Part shown: positions 47,201 to 58,971 of the stretch, in pieces
How the letters are laid out: every line of letters begins with the position of its first letter
Position numbering within the stretch: position 1 is the stretch's first letter
Assembly (NCBI GenBank): GCA_030280995.1
Contig: JASXTE010000001.1
Coordinates: 23,879,106 to 23,943,105 of the forward strand
Direction of reading: 5' to 3'
Length of the DNA: 64,000 nucleotides
From: Hemileia vastatrix
Lineage: Eukaryota > Basidiomycota > Pucciniomycetes > Pucciniales > Zaghouaniaceae
Program-made: the position numbers and the translations under genes
The notes under the pieces: generated by a model
What the model saw: the letters and a program-made list of their open reading frames with translations, nothing else
What the model was told of the DNA's origin: nothing
Databases searched by the model: none

Positions 47201-48041
47201 GTTCCCATTTGTGACCCAAATCAAGGACCCCTCCCATTTCTCAGTCTTCAAGTTGGAGGTGATAGGAGTCCTACTGTGTCTACAACTCTTCTTAAACAAT
47301 CCCCTTCACCCACTCTTCAATACCCTCACCATTTTCATGGATAATCAATCTGTTATTCGCTCCCTCTCCTCCCCTTCTCCAACCTCATCCAACTCCTCAA
47401 TCTTCCTGTCAATCCTCACCACCATTCACCAACTAAAACAGCACCACCCTGACTTCTCACTCATTCTCCACTGGTGCCCCGGTCACATGGGCCTCACAGG
47501 AAATGAGACAGCTGATGTGCTTGCTAATGGTACTGACAAGTTATCTCACCCAGCTAAGTCATTCCTCACTTTTCAGTCTCCTCCCCCATCCATCTCTTTT
47601 CTAAAGTCAATATTATCTTTGCAAACCAAGTAATTACTTCTCACCCCTCCCTGAGCTGAAGATCTTAGGAAGTTAAGAGGCAAGTTTGACCCACATGGGA
47701 TGTACAAAACATTAACTAGCCTCCCTAGAGTGCACGCCACTGCTTTCATACAATGCCTCTCTGGTCACTCTCCCTTGAAACACTACCTATTTAGATTTAA
47801 AGCTTCAGACTCTCCCAAATGTCCCCTTTTCCCTACCACCTCAAAAGACACTCCTGAACACATCCTCCTTATATGCCCATCACACTTAGCTTTTTGCCGC
47901 ATCCTTCTCAAGGCCGCACAAAAACACAAAACTCATTTTACCACTTCTGGTCTCCTCACTTCCTCTCCCATAAGCTCACTAGTTGCTAAATTCCTCGTCT
48001 CTTCTGGTAGATTCCACAATAATATCCCCCTCACACAGTAA
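44200..48041 (+). pseudogene. LINE ORF2 (endonuclease, reverse transcriptase, RNase H)
   Basis: Endonuclease: FFQLNCQRS and DILVFQEPF near 44250-44350, a SNLHHDLW motif near 44660, and HLSNHKSITT near 44910 at the catalytic S-D/N-H position. RT: KGRAPGPDCIPNSLLH (45590), AYRPIALLNTMGKLL (45780), GLLQGSPISPILYIIYN (46160) and GYIDDIIYLAADS (46260). RNase H: IFTDGSKSQNG (47140), LEVIG, MDNQSVI (47340) and WCPGHMGLTGNETAD (47470). A C-terminal CPLFPTTSKDTPEHILLICP finger ends at 48041. Lesions: TAA 44770, frameshift near 44830, TAG near 45157, frameshifts near 45730 and 46485, TGA near 46848 and a break near 47633. Confidence 0.92.
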
Positions 48042-49729
48042 CCACTAATTTTCAAATAGAATTATTGCCCTCCCCACTCCCCTCATGCCCCGCTCATCAT
48101 GTACCTACATCTATTAGTCCTACCCTTCATGCCCCTAGCTGGGTGAGATTGTAAGAGAATAAAAAAAATGTATGGAATAATAGGAAAAAATTACTAGATC
48201 AAAGTGGCCCAGTAATCAGTGCAGTGACAGTTTCTTACCATTATGATGATGTAAGACAACTAAAGTTGAAGCTGGTGTAAAGGAGCATACGGCTTGAACA
48301 ATCTCAGCTTCACTTGAGACTCTACTGTGTCAGCTAAGTGGTAGAGGCTATACACAGTATTTTTCTCACTACTTGTCCAAATTTTTTCTCCCCCAATTTT
48401 ATACTCAAAAGTGAAAATTTGTGAAGGAAAATGAAAGATTTTGCTTGCCAGTCTTAATTACGCAATATGAATATCAATATTGAATATCCTCTTTTTTTGA
48501 TCCTGTCAATATAATATTTTTAACAACAAATTAAGAATCAAGTAAGCACAATTTTGTCATTGCAAAAGAATGATAAGTCAATATTATTGTTGCAAATACA
48601 ATGAGCTATTCAGATTTAGAAACTAAGTTAAATTGGCCAAGTTATAGCCATTTCAACCTAACATGTGATTTTCACTAAGAAGTGCTATATCTCACTCAAA
48701 TTTTAAGCTACAATAATAATTTCAAGTTATATAAAGATTAATATAGTGTTTGATAACCTGTGAGATACACAGATTTAGAATAAATGTCTAGTTGGCTAAG
48801 TCATAACAATAAATGAGATGTGACACTTGGTAAAAACCATATGTTAGGTTGAAATGGATATAGCTTGCCCAATTTTACTTAGATACTAAATTTGTGTAGC
48901 TCATTGGATTTGGAATCATTATATTAACCTTTCTATAACTTGAAAGTTTTATTGTAGATAAAAATTTCAGTGAGATATAGCACTTCTTAGTGAAAATCAC
49001 ATTTTAGGTTGAAATAGCTATAACTTGGCCAATTTAACTTAGATTCTAAATCGGAATTTCTCATTTGATTTGAAACAATAATATTGAATTATCTTTCTTT
49101 TGAAATGACAAAATTGTGCTTACTTAATTCTTAATTTGTTGTTGAAAATATTATATTGACAGGATCAAAAAAAGAGGATATTCAATATTCATATTCATAT
49201 TGCATAATTAAGACTGGCAAGCAAAATCTTTCATTTTCCTTCACAAATTTTCACTTTTAGGTATAGTATTGGGGGAGAAAAAATTTGGACAAGTAGTGAG
49301 AAAAATACTGTGTATAGCTTCTACCACTTAGCTGACACAGTAGAGTCTCAAGTGAAGCTGAGATTGTTCAAGCTGTATGCTCCTTTACACCAGCTTCAAC
49401 TTTTGTTGTCTTACATCATCATAATGGTAAGCGACTGTCACTGCACTGATTACTGGGCCACTTTGATCTAGTAATTTTGTCCTATTCTTCCATACATGGG
49501 GGAGGGGGTGTTGGATCTGCATGTTTGTGCATTGAGTAGGGATTTACTGCCAAAAAGAAAAAAAATGACATGGTGTCCTGTAAATGGTTACATTTTATTT
49601 TAAGCATTTATATTTAATAATTAAAGTTACAGAGGATACTAAACTATTTTACTTTTTTTGTAGGACATTGTAATGAGTGATGAAAACAAGACATAATTTT
49701 TCCTCTAGTACACATCAAAAATACCTGTG

Positions 49730-50502
49730 TGTCACGCGCCACGTGAAACTCGAGGCGAAAGCAGCTCATTAAATCAATAATATCGAGTCCTAAATCTATA
49801 CTCAAAGCGCAGAAAGCAATTCTCCATAGCAACTGCGATTCCCCTTTGTGTACTTACTATTTAACTGCGCTAGCCTAAACTCTAAATCTAAATTAGTCAA
49901 TCTCCCAATTGGGTGCCTTAGTCTCCCTTTCAATAAGCGACGCACAGCGCTAGGTTCAACGAAATAGTATAGTAGTAGTTTTTCATTAAAGTTTTGTTAA
50001 TTAATTAAAAAGGGGTAAATTGAGCATGGACGGATATTTAGCGAAGAGGGTCTAAGTGTATGTTATTAATGGTCAATGGAATGGGAATGGTGCGATGGAA
50101 GGGAGGTCAATGCGAGGAGGAACAAAGGATATAAAAGGGGTTGGGTATTTGGTTTGATATTCCTTAGAATTAAATTATAAATCGTATTTACATTAATAGT
50201 GGTAAATCTTTAAAGTTAAATCATTGTTATTGTATCTTTCTTTTATTTTCTCAATATTCATTTCTAAATCCTAAATCTTTGATTATTGAGTTTCCAACCC
50301 TTCGTGAGATCTTAAGAATTCCTATTACCTTTGAAACTATTTTATAATTCTTCTCGAACAAAACTCGAACCTGTAGCTCTTACTTCGAGTGACCTTCGAA
50401 CCACTTCCTCAAATCATTCCTCTGTCCTTCAAAGAAGTTTCTAAATCCCTCATATCACTTTCAGGAACATCCTCGACCTTGTGCGTAGGTCGTCCGGTGA
50501 CA
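49730..50502 (+). mobile_element. Solo LTR of an unrelated family
   Basis: The 773-bp LTR runs from TGTCACGCGCCACGTG to GTCCGGTGACA with perfect CTGTG duplications (49725-49729, 50503-50507). It is richer in CpG than its surroundings and does not resemble the chromovirus LTRs here. A TATAAAAGGGG motif near 50139 may be its promoter. It lies in the right arm of the foldback; removing it restores pairing with the left arm. Confidence 0.9.
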
Positions 50503-51162
50503 CTGTGGGGTATTCTGCCTTCCTTTCTTTTTTTAATTGTATTACTTTTTAATTGCTTATTTTTCCCATTGTTCCTTATCCTTTATTTACATATATTCAA
50601 ATGCAAATCAAGTTCCAAAAGAGAATCAAATTAGTATCCAGTAAACAACAATATTCTTGGTGAATTTTAATTTTTTCTATTGATATCTTGGATGCTACAA
50701 TAAGATTCAAAAAGGCATGTATATTATAAAAAATCATGAAGCCTATAGAAAGTTAAACAATTGTAATGATAGAAAAACAAATAGATATAATTCTATTTTC
50801 TTATCTTGTATCAATTAACAGGGGATGATAAGGAAACTAAGAGGAGGTAAAATGATGGATACATCAGGGAGTGGAAAGAAGTAGGCAGAAAAATACACAT
50901 AGAAGAAAAAGAATGTTAATGATTAAGATTTCTGGAAGAATTGGTGAGCATGTAGAACATGAAAGAAGCTTAACAAAGGGATCAAGCAAATTAATGGAGT
51001 GGAAAAAAAAGTTAAGTATGAAGGGGGTTTAACTAAAAAGGGTTAAGAGATTTCTAGAAAAGAATTCGCACAGGGTAATTACCATAATCATGCACAGGGT
51101 GACAAGCAGAAACCAAAAAAACAACTAGACGTCTAGTTGATGCTTTTTTCCTCCTGTTTTTT

Positions 51163-51308
51163 GAGCTCTGGCAGGGATATTTTCCAAATTTTCCATAATA
51201 AATTACCTAAATTGGACTTACATCCTGGTGTAAAATCTTTCCTTCAAATGCAAAATCTTTGCAGAAGTCATGTTCAAAAATGTATTGAAAAATCCTTTGA
51301 ATATGTGA
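51163..51308 (+). pseudogene. Chromo-3 integrase C-terminal fragment
   Basis: Between the foldback element and Chromo-4 the Chromo-3 frame continues: NKLPKLDLHPGVKSFLQMQ and CIEKSFEYVKK correspond to Chromo-1 8598-8710. The AGAAG at 51309-51313 is the Chromo-4 target site. Confidence 0.85.
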
Positions 51309-51313
51309 AGAAG

Positions 51314-52489
51314 TTTCAGCCTAGGTATCTTCAGGACTGAGTAACTCTTATGTTTAAAGTAATATAACCTTAAATACATTAAGCTTATATCTTAAAAAGA
51401 AGGTTAAAGTACTTATATATATGATTATAATACATATATATATAATTATTATACTATTATATGACTTATAGTAATTTAAATAGCTTATAAATAGCCTAAA
51501 AACACGTATTAAGGTGTTAATCAAGTCATAATCTATTTATCTTAAGTGATATTAAGTAATTATTGACAAATGTAGGCTTATATGTATACATAAATTTCAT
51601 ATTAAGTGAAATATGCAGTATATTCTGTATATTTAGGTCTATGAGTGGGTTTTAGCCTCTTAATAGCCTATAACATTTATTTTTCTGATTATTTTAGGTC
51701 ATATGGACGTATTCAGTGGATTAAAAATGCCTAAAGAAGCATATACATCTATTTCAGGCGCATGCACTCAGTTTGGACAACTTAATCTGTTTCCTTGGAT
51801 GGATATTCACAGATTTATGGGTTGGGAGGTCATTTATGGGTTAATATAGATGCTTGGGTATGTTATTGGGGGCTTGGAAATTTAATTTTTTTCCTTTATA
51901 TTTTTTTGGTTTCATTTAATTCCTTTTGGATGAGTTATTTTACCTGTTTCTTTATGGTATCAACTTTTATCTGTCTTTTCTATTTATGTTATGAGTCTGT
52001 TTTATCATTAATTGTGATGGAGGGTCCTTACTGGAGGTCTGGATGTTGAATCTGCTTGAAGTAGACGCCATGGGGAGGTGATGGGCCCTCACAGTGCTGT
52101 AATTTCTAGGGATAGCAGTGACATCATCTGAATTGAAGGTCTGTGCACTCCAGTGTATTTTGGTATAAGTAAGGGAGGATTTTGACAGTTATTGATTATC
52201 ACTTACTTACTAAAATTCAAATAAACATTTAAAAACAATTATTATCATTTATAAATATATTATAAAGTCTTTATAAATTGATATTATCCTTATATAAGAT
52301 ATAATTATATTCTACTTATCTATTTTCCACCACTAGCAAACATTTAAATCCAAGTATTGTGAGTTTTTTTTGAGTATAACTATTTTAATAGTCTTCCCCT
52401 GAGGTTTAATACCTAAATAAATTATAAATAAGTAGTGGGGCCATTAATAAATATTATTAAATCATACTTATATACTAGATAAACTGACA
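51314..52489 (+). repeat. Chromo-4 5' LTR
   Basis: 1176 bp, beginning TTTCAGCCTAGG where the 3' LTR has TGTCAGCCTAGG, and ending AAACTGACA. After a promoter-like segment it contains a less AT-rich block (about 51740-52150) with short hydrophobic ORFs shared by other LTRs of the family. Confidence 0.94.
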
Positions 52490-52491
52490 AT

Positions 52492-52505
52492 TGGGGGTTT
52501 TTTCT
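52492..52505 (+). other. Primer binding site of Chromo-4
   Basis: After an AT spacer the sequence is TGGGGGTTTTTTCT, a TGG-initiated candidate tRNA primer site. Confidence 0.5.
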
Positions 52506-52996
52506 TGATTATTATAGATTATTTAGTATAAACTTTGGGATATGATTTTTACTTTAATATAGCTCAAAAAAACCAAATATTTGGCTCAGCTGAACATTGG
52601 TGGGTCATCATAACTCAGTGATTGCTGAAAAGAACCCTTATAATAATTGTACTAATTTTTTATAATAAAAATTAGGTATTTACAGTAGTAACTGTACTAA
52701 ATATAAACCCAATTTCACTTGGTTTTGGTCACCAATATAACACCCAATTTAATTGATATTTGGTTAAAGCTTGGTAAGCTAATTATTCACCCTTATAAAG
52801 GTCTATTTAAACTTATTTTTTTATTTTTAACAGATTTTTCAAATTTTTCTTATATTTTATTTAAATAAATAAAGATGTAAATTCAGGGTAAGCTCCAGAG
52901 CTTTTATTAGTAATTGTATTGATAATATTTCTTGTCTGCTAATTACCATATAGGTTTTCTCATTTTTAGACGTAAAATATTATTATTCTTATCAAT

Positions 52997-53563
52997 ATGA
53001 GTGCTTCCCAGGACAATGTAAGTGAAATGCCTGCTTATAATACCAGGTCTAAAGCTAATAACAACATTGCTCCAGGACATAACCATGGAGGGTCAATCAT
53101 ACCCCCAGCCAGAGCAAATGAGTATAGAGGAAAAAGACGCCCTCTGAAAAAAGATAACAATAAAAAATACATCTCCTCCTCTGCAGGATCAACTTTCCAA
53201 TCTTGCAAAACATGTCCTGAAGTTGGAGGAATCAAAGTCTCTCATGCTGAAGGAAGTAGAGCAATTGCAGATCAATTGCAAGTAGGATTCCAAAAGATGA
53301 ATCAAACCTTGGCAGAAATAAAGTTAGGCCAGCCAAGTCAGCAACCCCCTACCCCAGGAGGGTCACATCACTACCATGAAAAAATTCTGGTAGACAAATA
53401 GAAGTGGGATTTGTTCCATCAAAAATGGTCCAGTTACAGCTGCAAAAATGATCCTTCTCCTCATCATACTTCCTCAGTTTACCCCTACAAAGGAAAAAAA
53501 AGCGCCAAAAATCAGGGCTTGCATGAAACCCCTGGTAAGTAGATTACCCTCTCAGATTGAACA
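52997..53563 (+). pseudogene. Chromo-4 ORF1 (spliced overlapping frame)
   Basis: Exon 1 is seven codons (52997-53017), then a 58-nt intron (53018-53075). Exon 2 starts DITMEGQ, then EQMSIEEKD, a TGA, and a coiled coil (LQDQLSNLAKHVLKLEE). A one-base slip near 53280 moves the rest to another frame: QVGFQKMNQTLAEIK and a stop just before KWDLFHQKW. The order and motifs match Chromo-2 ORF1. A second slip in an A-run near 53500 is needed to reach the usual end. Too decayed to be made as one protein. Confidence 0.55.
53018..53075 (+). other. Intron 1 of Chromo-4
   Basis: GTAAGT donor, GCTAATAAC branch-like site and GCTCCAG acceptor; 58 nt, phase 0. Same position and length as in Chromo-2. Confidence 0.58.
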
Positions 53564-56500
53564 AAATACTGATAATTACAATATAGGTAATATTATCAAT
53601 GTCAAATCTGTACAGAGAATAGAGGAGGACTTAAGAATATTAGGTTTAAATGTAGATACACCTGACTTGTCTTTTTTCAATAACAACAGTACTATTCATA
53701 ATAATAATACAGTAAATCCTCAGTTGCTATCACTTACTAGTGAGATGAGAAGTTCACAAGATAGTGAAAGAATTGAGCAGGAAGACATGGAGTATTTTAA
53801 CAATAATCCAACTGTCCAATTAATTGTTTCAGCATTGTGGAATAGAATGACTGATTGTGAGGAACAGAAAGTTAAGCTCACAGTTGATACAATTTCATCC
53901 TTTACATTGAAAATTTCTCAACTGACAACAAGAAATAAAGAATTTGAGAATGAACATCTGTTTCTAACTCTTAAGTATGATTTATTGAGTAATAAATGTA
54001 GTTAACTTTCAAATAAATTTTCTGAGTTAGAAAAATTGTATGAAGCACATTTATTGAAAACTAAATCAAGAACTAAGTTATCTTTTGCCCAGACAAATCA
54101 AAGTGTCTCTGAGCTGCTACAAAGATTGACTAAAATTGAGAGTGAAACTGCCAATCTACTAATGAACCAGGATAATCATAAGTATACTCAGTATAATAAT
54201 AATCCTTTCATTGGCAAAAGTGAATCTCATTCCTTCCATATACCACCACAACTAAAAAAATCTGGTGGTAGTGTCAAATCTGAAGATGTAAGTCACAAAT
54301 CCGTACAGGAGGAAATACAAGACCATTTATCAAGAGTAAATGATTTATTGAATTTACCTAAGATTAGTGAAATAAAATCCAATCAGAAGAACTGGCCTAA
54401 GATATACCAGTACCCAACTTTGATGGGGAAGCCAGCTCTGATTGGCAACATTTTATCCAAAGAATTGAAAACCTGAAATTCTCATATAAGTTACCATATG
54501 AAGAAAGAACATCAAAATAGATCTGTTTATTTAAGGATGTTGCTTCATTATGGTTTGAAGATTTTTTGAATGAGGGTAAAGATTACTCTTGGGCTGAATG
54601 GAAACAACTAATTGAAAAAAAATTTGGAGGTTCTAAATTCACACTCACTCAGCAATGATTATTTGAGAAAACTAGGTATAATCAAATGAATGGTGACAAA
54701 GCTATGGTATTTATAATGAATTTAAATAAAATATTAAAAGCCATTGAGCCTAATATGGATTTTAACTTATGGAAAGATAGGATAATATATAAATTACCTA
54801 TATCTGTCAGAGACATTGTTGTAGCTAGAACAATTAATGTTACTGAATATTCTGACTTTATTAATATATGTAATGAAATATTGTTAAACCATAAGTATGA
54901 AACAAGGTATTCCACTTATAAACAAAATATTGAATCTGTTAAAAATCAAAATTCAAAAACACTTCAGGAGAAGCAGAAAAAACCTACTGCACCTGTAGTA
55001 CCTAAAAAGTATGAAACTAATACTTGTATAGGTGTAAAAAACCTTGGGTTAAAGGTCACAAATGTGAGGAAAACATAAATTTTGTTGAAAATCAACGTGA
55101 ATCTGTAACTGAAACTTAAAAAAGTAAAGATCCAAGTGATTATGACAGAAATATCTCATATAGTGATGAAAATGAAGTCTGTATCTTGGAAAATGATTTG
55201 TCCATCTTTGACAATCCAATATTAAATATGGACTCAAATGAATCTTTAATGAATTTTGAGGATTCTGGAATTATTAAAGATATACAAGCTGATTACTTAA
55301 GAATGACACCTATCACAGTTCCAGCTATCATTTCTGGTGAAAATTTTAATATAGTATTGGACACAGGAGCTGCTGGTTCTGTTGTTTCAACTAATACATT
55401 ACAAAAAATTGATAGTGAATATAAGTCAAAGCTTGAACCCCTTCAAAGTAAAAATTGGAGAGGTTTTTTATCAGTACTACACCCCATTGGTAGATACAAA
55501 GAATCTGTTTTCTTTAAACATCAACATGGTTATGTAAGAGTAACTTGTGACTTTGTATGAATGGATAATACTCATTTTAGTAACTTTTTTATCATTGGAA
55601 ATGACATTCTGACTAATTTTGCTGTGAAATTAGACCCTGCTAATAAAAATTTTAAAATTGGCATGAATGGTAAAAATAAATTTAAAATAAATTCTTTTAA
55701 CACAGTCTTACACATTGAGTCAGTAACAAATATTCCGTGCAAAGGAAGAGAATCCAATGAGATGGAACTTCTGGAAACAGAAATTTCTAAAGCATCATTT
55801 GACACTCAGATATGTGAAGCTGAGAAAAATAATATTTTGGACTTAATTAAAGCATTTCCAATGGCTTTTGCACATGGTACAAATAAACTTGGCCTTGTAA
55901 AATATCATGAGATGAAAATAAGTTTAACCTGTGATATGGATAATATTCCTCCTAGCCTTAAAAAGAAACCATACCCTGCTACACCAATGAAGATGAAAGA
56001 AATAGAGGATAATATTAAGATGTTATTAAAAATGAACATTCTTGAGAAGGTTGAAACTACCTCAAAATATTGTGTAATATCACCAGTGCTAATTTCTTAT
56101 GAACAAGATAAAGCAAGACTGTGCGGTGATTATAGAGCATTAAATACACTTATAGTAGATGATATTTATCCCTTGCTAAGGATTGCCTCTATACATGCTA
56201 CCCTTAAAGGTGCTAAGTATATAAGTTGCTTGGATGGAAAAAAAGGGTACCATCAAATTCCTGTTGAAAAGAGTTCACAGAACTATTTGTTGATAACAAC
56301 ACACATGGGAATTTATAAATATATCAGGATGCCATTTGGACTAAAAAATTCTCCATCAATGTTTCACAAGTTAATGGATATAACATTCCATAATGAAATG
56401 ATTGAGGGATGGTTAATGGTATACATTGATGACATCATAGTGTTCTCTAAGACATATGATGAACATTTAATCCATTTAAAGAAGGTATTTCAGAAAATGG

Positions 56501-58854
56501 ATGAAATAAAAATGACCCTTGCATTGAAAAAATATAAATTTGGTTTGAGTCTTTAAAAGTGCTTGGTCATATTGTATCTGGCTTACAAATATATTTAGAC
56601 CAAAATGAGGTGGCTGAAATGAGGAATATTGGCATTCCTCAAAATGTAAAGGATGTAGAATCTTTTCTTGGTATGTGTGGTTATAATAGACAATATATAA
56701 AAAACTACCAATTAATTGTTTCACCATTGACCACATTGATAAAGAAAGCAGAAGCTGTAATTTGGAATAATGAAAGACAACAGGTTTTTGATAAGTTGAA
56801 AGAATGTCTGATGACAGATCCTATCTTGGGATTACCAGATTTCCAATTACCTTTTGTATTGTATACAGATGCAAGTTTCATTTTTCTGGGTGCTGCTTTG
56901 CATCAAAAACAACTTATTGAAGGGAAAATGTCAGAAGTATTTATTTGATAGATTTAATGTAATCTAAGAAGTATGGAATTAAAATATGGCACTACTCAAC
57001 TTGAATGTTCAGAAGTAGTATGGGCTCTTGAGAAGCTACATTAATACCTTGAAGACTAAAACTTTGAGTTGTTAACTGACTGTAGTGCAGTACAGTCACT
57101 CTTAAACATGAAAACTCCTAATAGACACATTTTAGATGGCAATTAGCTGTACAAGAATACAGGGGATAGATGACTATTACACATAGAGCAGGAAACTTAA
57201 ACTCTAATGTAAATTTGTTATCTAGAGTACCTCTGCCTAATAATGATGATAATCCTGCTTATGTTCCTGGGTCAAAGATTATTAAAATTTATGGCATTTA
57301 TATTGTAGATCTTGAGGATGAATTTATGCAATCAATTCTTGACATATATGCTTTAAATCCTGACTTGAGTAAACTCACTAAAATATTAAATGATCCATCT
57401 AATTCTTTGATGAATGTTTTAATAAAAACATTACCAAATAAGTATAAAGATGCATTAGAAAAAGTAAAATTTTCAATTAAGGATGGTTTTATATATTACA
57501 GGAAAAAATTAAGCAATGTAGTTGTGATTTCCCCTTCAATGAAGGAGTTAATGTTAAGTATATGTCATGATGATATATTAGCAGGTCAATTTGACTACCA
57601 TAAAACATTAACCAGAGTAAAAAACACAGCTTGGTGGATTAACATGTCTGAGGATGTTCAAAAATATGTTGAGGCATGTGATTCTTGTCAAAAAACTAAA
57701 AGATTAACAGGCAAAAGAGCTGGTTTATTACAAAAAATTGAGCAACTAAAAGCTCCATGGGAAATAAGTAACATGGACTTTGTAATAGGTTTGTCAATAG
57801 CAGGGCATAAGAGTTATAACTCCTGCTGGGTAATTGTAGATAGATTTAAAAAAATGTGTAAATTTATTCCTACCCAGAAAGAGGTTTCTGCAAAGATCTT
57901 AGCTTTCTTATGGTGGAAAAAAATTTTAAATATAGCAGGTTTCCTTAAAGAAATAGTCTCAGACAGAGATCCTAAATTTACTTCTGAGTTCTGGACATCA
58001 CTTATGGATTTTTCAGGGTGTCAATTAAAATTTCTTCAGCACACCATCCACAAACTGATGGGCTAGCAGAAAGAATGATACAAACTTTAGAAGATATGAT
58101 AAGAAGATATTGTGCTTTTGGTCTTAAGTTTAAAGACAATAAAAAATTCACACATGATTGGCTAACCCTTATCCCAGGTTTAGAATTTTCATACAATAGT
58201 ACTATACATTCTGTCACTGACAAAAAGCCATTTGAGTTATGGTTGTGTTATGTACCTAATACCCCTGCCAAAACTCTTAATAAATTATCTAGATTGGATA
58301 TCCCTCCAGGTACAAAATATTTTCTTCAGATGCAATAATTATGCAATAAACATGCCCAAGAATATATAAATAAGGAATTTGAGTATGAGAAGAAAAGATG
58401 GGATAAAGCCCATTAAGAACAAATGTTCAAAGAGGGTGATGAAATCCTTATTTCTACACTACATTTCAATTTAAATGGTAATTTTAAATTGAAGGATCCT
58501 GTCATTGGACCATTTGTAGTTAAAAAGATGGTTGGTAACAATGCTGTTGAGGTTATTCTATATGCACCATATGATAGAAAACATCCAGTATTTCCTATTT
58601 CTCTTATAAAACCATACCATTCAAATGATACTGCTCTATTTCCAAGAAGATCAGGAAGGCATAAACAGAAACCTGAAGAAATAGTTGAAAAGGCAGAAAT
58701 AGGTAGGACACTTAAAAAAGGACACCTTACTAAAGAAAAGGGAGTTGAGTATCTATTAAGGTTTAAAAACAAATCAAGTGAATATGACTAGTGGATTCCT
58801 AAAAATGAAATCTCTGATCTTACAAATCTCTTGAAAAAATTTAAATCCAAATAA
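53448..58854 (+). pseudogene. Chromo-4 gag-pol
   Basis: Gag with coiled coil (53600-54200) and capsid-like domain (54370-54900), a damaged knuckle near 55020, protease VLDTGAAGSVVS (about 55355) and a stop at 55558. RT has YIDDIIVFSKT (56423), RNase H YTDASFIFLG (56867). Integrase finger CHDDILAGQ..CDSCQK (57560-57690), core NMDFV, SDRDPKF, then a frameshift near 58030 to HHPQTDGLAERMIQ. A GPF..HPVFPISLIKPY module and a chromodomain with YLLRFKNKSSEYD*WIP end at 58854. About a dozen stops or frameshifts. Integrase would act in the nucleus; the chromodomain normally steers insertion to marked chromatin (family knowledge). Confidence 0.93.
53535..53586 (+). other. Intron-2-like segment of Chromo-4
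   Basis: GTAAGT donor, CTGAT branch-like site and AATATAG acceptor followed by GTAATATT; 52 nt, six shorter than the other three, so the length is still 1 mod 3. The overlapping ATG has become CTG. Confidence 0.48.
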
Positions 58855-58960
58855 TACTTTTTAATTCAGTATATGTATCATAGAAATTTTAAAAATTATT
58901 TTTCTATTCACTCCTTACTTATTGATTAAAATTTCTTAACATTTTTTTATTGTTTTTTTT

Positions 58961-58971
58961 GGGTGAGGGAG
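58961..58971 (+). other. Polypurine tract of Chromo-4
   Basis: GGGTGAGGGAG directly precedes the 3' LTR, after a T run. Confidence 0.65.

Larger units (their letters stand above)
42291..48167 (+). mobile_element. Full-length Tad/I-like LINE
   Basis: It is flanked by a 14-bp target duplication, ATGTATGGAATAAT (42277-42290 and 48168-48181), and ends in a short A-run (AATAAAAAAA). The first ORF starts one base from the 5' end, so the copy seems complete at 5.9 kb. ORF1 has CCHC knuckles; ORF2 has endonuclease, RT and RNase H. The sense strand is strikingly rich in C and T and poor in G compared with everything around it. It inserted into one arm of the foldback palindrome. Confidence 0.93.
42020..50540. 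repeat. Inner palindrome of the foldback element
   Basis: The left arm is 42020-42290 plus 48182-48836, and the right arm is 48836-49729 plus 50508-50540. The arms are closely similar: for example GGCAGATTACCCCACAGG on the left pairs with CCTGTG|GGGTATTCTGCC on the right, and GTGCAGTGACAG on the left with CTGTCACTGCAC on the right. Within each arm, units with ATTTCAACCTAACAT and AATTGGCCAAG recur. There is almost no loop. Confidence 0.85.
41520..51162. mobile_element. Foldback DNA element inserted in the Chromo-3 integrase
   Basis: The ends are inverted repeats: CAGCAGGAAAAATAAG..AACTAGATGTCTAGTTG on the left and the complement of CAGGAGGAAAAAAGC..CAACTAGACGTCTAG on the right. Each contains a CTAGACGTCTAG-like palindrome. 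After removing the LINE and the solo LTR inserted in it, the element is about 3 kb, and most of it is one inverted repeat centred near 48836. No transposase is visible. The target duplication is unclear; homology to integrase stops at KKPF on the left and resumes at ELW-equivalent bases on the right. The right boundary is approximate. Confidence 0.75.
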
